This document shows positions 5,884 to 11,196 of a stretch of 15,581 nt of DNA, in pieces. How positions within the stretch are numbered: position 1 is the first letter of the stretch; every line of letters starts with the position of its first letter. A program made the position numbers and the translations under genes. Under the pieces are notes generated by a model. It had not been told where the DNA came from and did no database searches. It was given only the letters and a program-made list of their open reading frames with translations. Source of the stretch: DASQPE01 sp964519805 (lineage in GTDB: Bacteria > Gemmatimonadota > Gemmatimonadetes > Gemmatimonadales > GWC2-71-9); assembly GCA_964519805.1 (NCBI GenBank), contig CAZFKN010000077.1, positions 1-15,581 on the forward strand. The letters run 5' to 3'.

Positions 5884-6894
5884 TCAGAAGCCTGCTCCGA
5901 ACCGGAAGATGATGTCGATGGCGGGGCCACTCGGCTCGAGATCCTCGGTCATCCCGATGCGCCATTCCTTCCCGCTGTTGGTCGCGAGCAGCCATCCGAA
6001 GTCGAGCGCGAGGTCCCGCCGATCCAGGGCGGGAAGCGTCGTGTCGTGGTAGTAGGGGGAGTGGTAGAACACGTTCGCGAACAGCGACGAGCGCCCCCAG
6101 AACCGGAAGCGAAGCCCCGACGTCGCCGAGACGAAGGCAGTTTTCTGATAGGGGGTGAGATCGCCATGGGTCGGAGTCCATCCGAGGCCGAGACTCCCTT
6201 CGTAGGTGAAGCGCGATGAGAGGGGGACCCGCGCGGTGTTCACAGCATTCACCGACACGGTGCCGCGCCCATAGCCCTCCGGGGCGGTAGAGGTCGGGAG
6301 GGTGACCGACACCGTCGTCTGAAGCGCGCGGCTCCAGCGGTACCCAGCGCCGATGCGGGTGTCGCCCAGGAACAGATCGGAGGGCGACCGGTCCAGCGTG
6401 AGCCCGTTGCCGAGCGCCAGTTGGTAGGCGAACACATTGTTGGGTCGTGCCTCGCGCTCGGGAAGGTTGATTCCCAACAGGCGGTGGTACCAGTTCAGGA
6501 ACCCGTCCAGGAAGCCCGCGTAGGCGCCGTCCAGGCTCGTCTCTCCGAACACGAACAGGTTGGGCCTCACGTCCCGGGCCGCGGCGAACTGCAGCCGGAG
6601 GAACTCGCCGTCGAGCAGATAGCCGGGGCGGGATTCCGGGAAGTTGTACTCGATCGCGTTGCCGTAGTCGAGGCGGATCTCGAGGCTCAGGTGTCCAGGC
6701 TTCGCTTCGCGATACGGCTGGAAGTAGAGGCCGCTCCGCGACTGGGCGACCGGGTTGATGGGAGCGAACTCGGGGAGGCCCTGCGCGGCCGTGGGTGCGC
6801 CCCCGAGGGAGGCGAGTAGCAGGGCTCCTGGGAGGATGCGTCGCGGGCGGATCTGGCCGGCCTCCGGCGCGTGGCCGGCGCAGTGGATAGGCAC
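5884..6894 (-). CDS. DUF3187 family outer-membrane-type protein
   Basis: This 336-residue exported protein matches the DUF3187 family, whose members look like outer-membrane beta-barrels of unknown role. After a signal peptide (basic RPRR, then ILPGALLLASLGG, with cleavage likely near TAAQ-G) comes the family opening GLPEFAPINPVAQSRSGLYFQPY. Repeated amphipathic beta strands rich in aromatics follow (RFRFWGRSSLFANVFYHSPY and similar), and the protein ends in FRFGAGF, with the terminal Phe typical of barrels. GTG at 6894 is chosen because it is the nearest in-frame start to the signal peptide. A longer reading to 6957 adds residues unlike a signal sequence. TATTTT lies 5 nt before this GTG, so the gene may be leaderless. 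Confidence 0.8.
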   Translation of the reverse strand: MPIHCAGHAPEAGQIRPRRILPGALLLASLGGAPTAAQGLPEFAPINPVAQSRSGLYFQPYREAKPGHLSLEIRLDYGNAIEYNFPESRPGYLLDGEFLRLQFAAARDVRPNLFVFGETSLDGAYAGFLDGFLNWYHRLLGINLPEREARPNNVFAYQLALGNGLTLDRSPSDLFLGDTRIGAGYRWSRALQTTVSVTLPTSTAPEGYGRGTVSVNAVNTARVPLSSRFTYEGSLGLGWTPTHGDLTPYQKTAFVSATSGLRFRFWGRSSLFANVFYHSPYYHDTTLPALDRRDLALDFGWLLATNSGKEWRIGMTEDLEPSGPAIDIIFRFGAGF

Positions 6895-6899
6895 GCCGG

Positions 6900-6905
6900 A
6901 AAATA
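6900..6905 (-). promoter_or_regulatory. Candidate -10 box of a leaderless DUF3187 transcript
   Basis: TATTTT on the minus strand (6905-6900) ends 5 nt before the GTG start at 6894, the same geometry as the TATAAT of the zinc-ribbon gene. No good -35 box is seen at 17-19 nt. AAGG lies about 12 nt upstream of the GTG and could instead be a distant ribosome site, so the call is tentative. Confidence 0.35.
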
Positions 6906-7007
6906 CCCTTCCCCAGCGCGGGCGTGAGACACCGTCACGGACGTCGGGCCTGGCCACCGGCCGCCGCTGCGGCGCTGGTTACGCAGCGCCCGCCCCTGCC
7001 GGCCTCC

Positions 7008-7037
7008 TTGACAGTGCCCGGGGGCGGCCCGTAGACT
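7008..7037 (+). promoter_or_regulatory. Promoter of the aromatic amino acid operon
   Basis: A perfect -35 TTGACA (7008-7013), an 18-nt spacer and a -10 TAGACT (7032-7037) form a strong sigma-70-type promoter. The -10 box ends 6 nt before the leader peptide ATG at 7044, so transcription should start at or within a base or two of that ATG. This makes the leader peptide message leaderless. Confidence 0.75.
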
Positions 7038-7043
7038 TGCTGC

Positions 7044-7133
7044 ATGAGCGCTCAACGTGCCTACTGGTACTTCTATTTTGCCCCTGCCGGCGCGGCTCGA
7101 CGGCCGTCCGGTTCCGGTACCAGCGTGCACTGA
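7044..7133 (+). CDS. Aromatic leader peptide of a transcription attenuator
   Basis: This 29-codon ORF is too short for normal ORF calling. It encodes MSAQRA, then Tyr-Trp-Tyr-Phe-Tyr-Phe (codons 7-12, 7062-7079), then a Gly/Ala/Arg/Ser-rich tail ending in SVH and TGA. Six consecutive aromatic codons, covering all three aromatic amino acids, are the mark of a regulatory leader peptide like PheL or TrpL. Ribosome stalling at these codons when charged tRNA is scarce would alter folding of the downstream RNA. A terminator follows 25 nt after the stop codon, and the first gene beyond it encodes a prephenate dehydratase-DAHP synthase. No Shine-Dalgarno sequence is present: the promoter -10 box sits directly upstream, so translation is probably leaderless. 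Confidence 0.85.
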   Translation: MSAQRAYWYFYFAPAGAARRPSGSGTSVH

Positions 7134-7170
7134 CGCGAGACCAGAACGGACCCATCGACGCCCCGCCGGC
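7086..7170 (+). promoter_or_regulatory. Candidate antiterminator pairing of the attenuator
   Basis: GCCGGCGCGGC at 7086-7096, 6 nt after the last Phe codon, can pair with GCCCCGCCGGC at 7160-7170, which includes most of the 5' arm of the terminator. The pairing gives 7 bp, one C-C mismatch and 3 more bp, and would exclude the terminator. A further possible helix joins GTCCGGTTC (7106-7114) with GAACGGAC (7144-7151) through one bulged G. Which helices form when the ribosome stalls or reads through was judged by eye only. Confidence 0.5.
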
Positions 7171-7191
7171 TTTCGGCGGGGCGTTTTCATT
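7158..7191 (+). terminator. Intrinsic terminator (attenuator) upstream of the aromatic enzyme gene
   Basis: ACGCCCCGCCG (7158-7168) and CGGCGGGGCGT (7174-7184) form a perfect 11-bp GC-rich stem with a GCTTT loop, followed by a T-rich run (TTTCATT). It lies between the leader peptide stop (7131-7133) and the ribosome site of the main gene, where an attenuator terminator is expected. Confidence 0.85.
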
Positions 7192-7218
7192 CTTCACCAG
7201 TCGAGGAGCTGTCTCCGT

Positions 7219-8937
7219 ATGCGCGTAGCAATCCAAGGCGCGGTCGGCTCGTTCAGCGAAGCGGCGGCCCGCCGGCGGTGGCCGGATCTCGAGGCGGTCT
7301 CGTGCCGGGAGGTGCAGGACGTCGTTGCCGCCGTGCGCCGAGGAGAAGCGGAGGCCGGCATCCTCCCGATCGAGAACTCCCTGATCGGTTCGGTCACCAC
7401 GACGTACGACCTGCTGCAGGAGGCCTTCGGCGACGGGACGCTCCGGCTCACGCACGAGATCATGCTTCCCGTGCATCACACGCTGATGGGGCTGCCCGGC
7501 GCGGACCTCGCGGGTCTGCGCCGGGTCCTTTCCCACCCCGTGGCGCTCGGCCAGTGCCGCATCTGGCTGGGCAAGCACCTCCCCCACGTCGAGCTGGTGA
7601 GCGCGTGGGACACGGCGGGGAGCGCGGAGATCGTGGCCCGGGAGGGGAATCGCGCGCTTGCCGCGATCGCCGCGCGGCAGGCGGCGGATACGCATGGCCT
7701 GGTCCCGCTGGCGGAGCGGATCGAGGACGACCAGTCGAACCAGACGCGGTTCCTCACGTTCACCCGGGCCGATGCGCCCGTCCCGCAAAGTCCCAATGGA
7801 CCGTTCAAGACGTCCCTCATCGTGTGCGTGGACCACAAGCCGGGAAGTCTGGCGCTCACGCTTCAGGCTTTCGGCGCCCGCGGCGTCAACGTGACCGCGT
7901 TGCAATCGCGTCCCGAGCGCTCGAAGCCATGGACGTACCGCTTCTATGTGGACGTCGGCGGCGCCGCCGCCGACCCACGGGTGGCCGAGGCGCTGGAGGA
8001 GATCGGCGCGTTGGCGGCCGAGCTGGTGATCCTCGGCAGTTACGAAGCGTGGCCCGACGGGGCACTCCGGTTCGCGAGCCCCGTGCCGACGCCCGCGCAT
8101 TACGTCCAGAAGCCGGAGATTCCACTGGTGGATCGGCGCCGCAATCCCGGAGGCACGGTCGTGATGGTGGGTGACTGCGAATTCGGCGGCCCGCGCCCCG
8201 TCCTGATCGCCGGCCCGTGCTCGGTGGAAGGCGAGGCGATGATCCTGGAAACGGCCGTGCTCGTGGCCGCGGCAGGTGGGGACATGCTGCGTGGCGGCGC
8301 GTACAAGCCGCGCACGTCACCCTATGACTTTCAGGGGCTCGGCGTGAAAGGGCTCCGGTATCTTGCCCGTGCCCGCGAGCAGACGGGCCTCCCCGTCGTG
8401 ACGGAAGTCCTGAGTTGGGAAGAGGTGGCGCTGGTGGCGCACTTCGCCGACATGCTCCAGATCGGCGCGCGGAACATGCAGAACTTCTCCCTGCTCCGCG
8501 CCGCGAGCCGAAGCGGAAAGCCGATCCTGCTCAAGCGCGGCGCAGGGGCTACCATCGAGGAGTGGCTGATGGCCGCCGAGTACATTCTGGCGGAGGGCAA
8601 TCCCAACGTGGTGCTCTGCGAGCGCGGCATCCGCACCTTCGAGCGGGCAACCCGGCACACGCTCGACCTGAACGCCGTCGCCCTGGTGCGGGAGCGGACG
8701 CATCTGCCGGTGGTGGTGGATCCGAGCCATGCCGCCGGCGTGAGCTCGTTGGTGCCGGCGCTCAGCCTCGCGGCGTTGGCCGCAGGCGCATGCGGCCTCA
8801 TCATCGAGGTGCATCCGAATCCCGCAGCCGCTCTGAGCGATGGCTTCCAGAGTCTCGACCCCAGCCAGCTCGCGGCGCTCGCGGCACAGGTGCATCCGGA
8901 AGTCGGCAAGCCGGTGGCGCTGGCGGCAGTGAAGTAA
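7219..8937 (+). CDS. Fused prephenate dehydratase - ACT - DAHP synthase
   Basis: This 572-residue cytoplasmic fusion joins two aromatic pathway enzymes. Residues 1-185 are prephenate dehydratase (prephenate to phenylpyruvate), opening with VAIQGAVGSFSEAA and carrying IENSLIGSV (52-59) and the catalytic NQTRF (174-178). Residues 196-275 are an ACT domain with HKPGSL and LQSRP (228-232), the phenylalanine-sensing site in PheA proteins. Residues 315-560 are a type I-beta DAHP synthase (phosphoenolpyruvate plus erythrose 4-phosphate), with AGPCSVEG, KPRTSPY (363-369), DPSH and IEVHP. Metal ligands C334, H504, E530 and D541 have the same spacing as Cys102, His272, Glu298 and Asp309 of the Thermotoga maritima enzyme. 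ATG 7219 follows GAGGAG at 7203-7208, 10 nt upstream. Upstream in-frame codons overlap the attenuator and are rejected. Regulation is probably by attenuation and by ACT feedback. Confidence 0.93.
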   Translation: MRVAIQGAVGSFSEAAARRRWPDLEAVSCREVQDVVAAVRRGEAEAGILPIENSLIGSVTTTYDLLQEAFGDGTLRLTHEIMLPVHHTLMGLPGADLAGLRRVLSHPVALGQCRIWLGKHLPHVELVSAWDTAGSAEIVAREGNRALAAIAARQAADTHGLVPLAERIEDDQSNQTRFLTFTRADAPVPQSPNGPFKTSLIVCVDHKPGSLALTLQAFGARGVNVTALQSRPERSKPWTYRFYVDVGGAAADPRVAEALEEIGALAAELVILGSYEAWPDGALRFASPVPTPAHYVQKPEIPLVDRRRNPGGTVVMVGDCEFGGPRPVLIAGPCSVEGEAMILETAVLVAAAGGDMLRGGAYKPRTSPYDFQGLGVKGLRYLARAREQTGLPVVTEVLSWEEVALVAHFADMLQIGARNMQNFSLLRAASRSGKPILLKRGAGATIEEWLMAAEYILAEGNPNVVLCERGIRTFERATRHTLDLNAVALVRERTHLPVVVDPSHAAGVSSLVPALSLAALAAGACGLIIEVHPNPAAALSDGFQSLDPSQLAALAAQVHPEVGKPVALAAVK

Positions 8938-8951
8938 CCGGTGAACGGTAA
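8938..8951. repeat. Left arm of a heptanucleotide inverted-repeat element, cut by a gap
   Basis: CCGGTGAACGGTAA directly follows the TAA stop of the aromatic fusion gene and runs into the gap. It contains the GGTGAAC unit, the reverse complement of the TTCACCG-type heptads on the far side of the gap. The gap therefore lies inside an inverted repeat. Confidence 0.65.
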
Positions 8952-9051
8952 NNNNNNNNNNNNNNNNNNNNNNNNNNNNNNNNNNNNNNNNNNNNNNNNN
9001 NNNNNNNNNNNNNNNNNNNNNNNNNNNNNNNNNNNNNNNNNNNNNNNNNNN
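8952..9051. other. Assembly gap of 100 N
   Basis: Exactly 100 unknown bases, a standard scaffold placeholder, so the true length is unknown. Both flanks are heptad repeats, suggesting the assembler broke on a repeat or hairpin. Confidence 0.97.
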
Positions 9052-9079
9052 TCACTGTTCACTGTTCACTGTTCACCGC
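9052..9079. repeat. Heptanucleotide tandem repeat (TCACTGT)3-TCACCGC
   Basis: Three exact TCACTGT heptads (9052-9058, 9059-9065, 9066-9072) are followed by the variant TCACCGC (9073-9079). The stop codon of the PDZ gene (TCA on the plus strand, 9073-9075) lies inside the last unit. The array lies between two convergent genes. Confidence 0.9.
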
Positions 9080-9930
9080 TGTCTATCGCGCTTCGCCGTC
9101 ACCGTTTCCCGCTTGTGGTTCCGCAGCACATCGATCTTGAAGGTCTCGTCACCGTCGTAGCTGCGCAGGATACGGAGTAGCTGGGTCGGCGTCGACGGCT
9201 TCCTTCCGTCGACGGACAGGACCACGTCTCCGCCCTTGAGCCCCAGCGGCGACCCCTTGGGCGCGCTGATGACCAGCACCCCCTCCGCCGTGCCGAAGTA
9301 CTGGCCGAGCTCGGGATTGAGCGGCGCGAGCTCGAGCTCTGCGAGCTCGCCGCCGAACAGCATGACCATCCGCGGCACCCGAATGTCCAGGTTCTCCAGC
9401 TCAGGATCCGGCCCCATCATCTTCATGGCTTCGGGATCCGGCCCGCCCGGCATGACGAAGGAGAACCGCTGCGAGCCCCTGACCCCGGGGCCCGCCGCGT
9501 CTCCGGCGGTAACGAGAGACACTCGTTGCAGCGCCCCGGCCCTGCGGAACTCGACCTGAACGGTGTCGTTGGGCGCCAAGCGGGCGGCTTCCTCGACCAA
9601 CCGGAGACCGGGCAACGAGCGCCCGGGCAGTTCCGCAGCATTAGGGGCGCCCACCAGCGACTTCCCGTCGAGCTTGACGATGATGTCACCCGAGCGGATC
9701 CCGGCCTTCGCGGCCGGTCCGCCCGGGCTCACGGCATCTACGTGGGCCCCGATCGAATCCGTCTCCTGGGCCTGGAGGCCCACTTTGAGGCCGAGCCGGG
9801 CGCGGCGGTTGATGACGAGGTTGAACATCTCGTCCCGGGCGGGCTCGGGCCGAACCGGGACCTGGGCGGACCCAGAGAGCGGCGCCAACGCCACGAGCGC
9901 CAGGACCAGCGGCAACGATCGGGTCGGCAT
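9073..9930 (-). CDS. Exported protein with two PDZ domains
   Basis: This 285-residue protein has an N-terminal signal peptide (PTRSLPLVLALVALAPLSGSAQ, cleavage near residue 23). A first PDZ domain lies at about residues 44-141 (GAHVDAVSPGGPAAKAGIRSGDIIVKLDGKSL). A linker with Met/Pro-rich sequence follows, then a second PDZ domain at about 193-283 (YFGTAEGVLVISAPKGSPLGLKGGDVVLSVDG). No protease triad is present, so it is probably a peptide-binding periplasmic protein rather than a DegP/HtrA protease. It is the third gene of the ECF sigma operon, 16 nt after the anti-sigma gene. ATG at 9930 has GGGAG (9942-9938) 7 nt upstream; a GTG just before it is less well placed. A role in sensing envelope stress for the sigma/anti-sigma pair is inference. 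Confidence 0.82.
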   Translation of the reverse strand: MPTRSLPLVLALVALAPLSGSAQVPVRPEPARDEMFNLVINRRARLGLKVGLQAQETDSIGAHVDAVSPGGPAAKAGIRSGDIIVKLDGKSLVGAPNAAELPGRSLPGLRLVEEAARLAPNDTVQVEFRRAGALQRVSLVTAGDAAGPGVRGSQRFSFVMPGGPDPEAMKMMGPDPELENLDIRVPRMVMLFGGELAELELAPLNPELGQYFGTAEGVLVISAPKGSPLGLKGGDVVLSVDGRKPSTPTQLLRILRSYDGDETFKIDVLRNHKRETVTAKRDRQR

Positions 9931-9946
9931 CACGCGGCTCCCGGGC

Positions 9947-10549
9947 TCACAGTCCGACGTTGCTTGCGCGGGTGATGTGCACGTCGACCAGCGCGTCCAG
10001 CAGGCCTACGCGCTCGCGCCACAGGTTCAGCTCCTGCGACTGGCGCCTGACCGAGTCCATCAGGTCGGCCATCTCGAGCTGACGGTCCACGGCGGCGATC
10101 CGGTCTTCGAGCTCTTGCGCGATGCGGGCGGTCCGGCCGTCGAGCACACGCGTCTCCGGATGGTACTGGTCGATCGCCGCCTCGAGAGCGCGCGACCGGG
10201 CCATCGTCTCGGACAGCTCGGCCGCCGTTGCGGGGGGGCGGGGTTCAAAGAGGACCGTCGTGCCGACGGCCAGAGCCACGGAGGCGGCGGCGACCAGGCC
10301 CACGAGCCCGAATCGCCGGAGCCGCCGGGCCCGCTGCTCTGCTTGGAAGCGGGCCCGCACTTGGGGCCAGCGGTCTCCCGTGGGCCTGAGCGAAGGCAGC
10401 GCCTTGAGGCGAGCAATCCGCTGATGCAGACGATCGAACTCCGAGCGGCAAGCCTCGCACGCTTCGAGGTGATCGCGAGCCGCCTGGGTGCCCGGCTCCG
10501 CTCCCGGCTCACGCAGCGCCACCAGCTGCTCGAACGTGAGGTGGTTCAC
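9947..10549 (-). CDS. Membrane-bound zinc-binding anti-sigma factor
   Basis: This 200-residue protein has the zinc anti-sigma motif H27-x3-C31-x2-C34 (DHLEACEAC) in its N-terminal cytoplasmic part. A single membrane helix follows at about residues 80-101 (FGLVGLVAAASVALAVGTTVLF), then an outer domain predicted to be helical and coiled-coil-like (RSRALEAAIDQ..., IAQELEDRIAAVDRQLEMADLMD). This is the usual layout of an anti-sigma factor that holds its ECF sigma factor at the membrane until a signal releases it. The GTG start at 10549 overlaps the TGA of the sigma gene by 4 nt (GTGA) and is preceded by GAGGAGGTGG, so the pair is translationally coupled. Confidence 0.87.
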   Translation of the reverse strand: MNHLTFEQLVALREPGAEPGTQAARDHLEACEACRSEFDRLHQRIARLKALPSLRPTGDRWPQVRARFQAEQRARRLRRFGLVGLVAAASVALAVGTTVLFEPRPPATAAELSETMARSRALEAAIDQYHPETRVLDGRTARIAQELEDRIAAVDRQLEMADLMDSVRRQSQELNLWRERVGLLDALVDVHITRASNVGL

Positions 10550-11100
10550 GCCGCCACCTCCTCGCCAAGCCAGCGGCGCAGCCGGGCGTGGGCCCGGGCC
10601 AACTGGGACTTCGAGAAGCTCGGCGTCTTGCCCATCATGGCCGCGATTTCGTCGTGGGTGTATCCCTCGACGTCGTGCAGCCAGACGACGGCGCGTGAAG
10701 TCTCGGACAGCCGCTCCAACGCGGCCTCCAGATCCATGCGAAGATGCGTGTCCTCCCGCCGGTTGGCCGCCACCTCGTCGTGCAGTTCGTCGGTATCGCG
10801 GTACTTGTTGCGGCGGAGGCGCATGAGCGCCTTGCTCGCGGCGATGGTCCGGATCCAGCCCCAGAGGCTCCCGTCTTCGCGGTACTGCCCGATGCTGCGG
10901 CAGATTTCCAGGAAGGTTTCCTGGAGCACGTCTTCCGCGTCCTCCGCGGTCCGGCAGATGCGCCGGCAGAGGTTGTAGACCGGCACCTCGAACGCCCGAT
11001 ACAATGCCTCAAAGCCGGCGGGGTCGCCGGCCTTTGCCTGGGCCAGTACGGTCTTCGCATCGGCCAGCAGGTAGGAATCCATGACAAGGGCTTTCAGCAT
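10546..11100 (-). CDS. ECF-type RNA polymerase sigma factor
   Basis: This sigma-70 family protein of about 184 residues has only regions 2 and 4, as in extracytoplasmic function sigma factors. Region 2 includes LYRAFEVPVYNLCRRICRTAEDAEDVLQETFLEI and the promoter-melting segment ending in WGWIRTIAASKALMRLRR. Region 4 includes LSETSRAVVWLHDVEGYTHDEIAAMMG and the DNA-binding helix FSKSQLARAHARLRRWL. The start is ambiguous. ATG at 11100 has AGGGG close upstream, ATG at 11082 would remove six residues, and an ATG at 11175 would run through the repeat hairpin and is unlikely. It heads the operon with the anti-sigma factor and the PDZ protein. ECF factors often control their own operon, but no target promoter can be assigned here. 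Confidence 0.88.
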   Translation of the reverse strand: MLKALVMDSYLLADAKTVLAQAKAGDPAGFEALYRAFEVPVYNLCRRICRTAEDAEDVLQETFLEICRSIGQYREDGSLWGWIRTIAASKALMRLRRNKYRDTDELHDEVAANRREDTHLRMDLEAALERLSETSRAVVWLHDVEGYTHDEIAAMMGKTPSFSKSQLARAHARLRRWLGEEVAA

Positions 11101-11143
11101 GACCCCTGGAAGATGCCCGGGGGGGTCGGAAGGTCGCAAACGG

Positions 11144-11184
11144 CGGTGAACGGTGAACGGGGGGCGCGCCTTCACCCTTCACCG
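11144..11184. repeat. Intact heptad inverted repeat (hairpin) between divergent genes
   Basis: CGGTGAACGGTGAA (11144-11157) and TTCACCCTTCACCG (11171-11184) form a 14-nt inverted repeat with a single central C-C mismatch around a 13-nt GC-rich loop. Each arm is two copies of a 7-nt unit (GGTGAAC / TTCACCC). This is the only one of the three repeat elements in the window that is fully sequenced. Confidence 0.85.
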
Positions 11185-11185
11185 T

Positions 11186-11191
11186 TAAGTT
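11186..11191 (+). promoter_or_regulatory. Candidate -10 box of a leaderless ferritin-VIT transcript
   Basis: TAAGTT (TANNNT form) ends 5 nt before the ATG at 11197 and starts 2 nt after the repeat hairpin. The TAGGG next to the ATG is too close to be a good ribosome site. No -35 box is recognisable at 17-18 nt, where the hairpin loop and arm lie. Confidence 0.4.
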
Positions 11192-11196
11192 TAGGG

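Noticed and set aside
7057..7218. A longer start for the aromatic fusion gene at GTG 7057
   Set aside because: It would run through the leader peptide and the terminator hairpin. The conserved PheA N-terminus and the GAGGAG ribosome site place the start at 7219.
6979..8100. A 373-codon minus-strand frame across the attenuator and the prephenate dehydratase domain
   Set aside because: It covers a promoter, a terminator and a conserved enzyme on the opposite strand and has no recognisable features.
9563..10978. A 471-codon plus-strand frame across the PDZ, anti-sigma and sigma genes
   Set aside because: All three opposite-strand genes have clear family motifs and coupled starts; the long frame is an antisense artefact of high GC.
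11101..11175. A longer sigma factor starting at ATG 11175
   Set aside because: The added residues are encoded partly by the heptad repeat hairpin and are not sigma-like.
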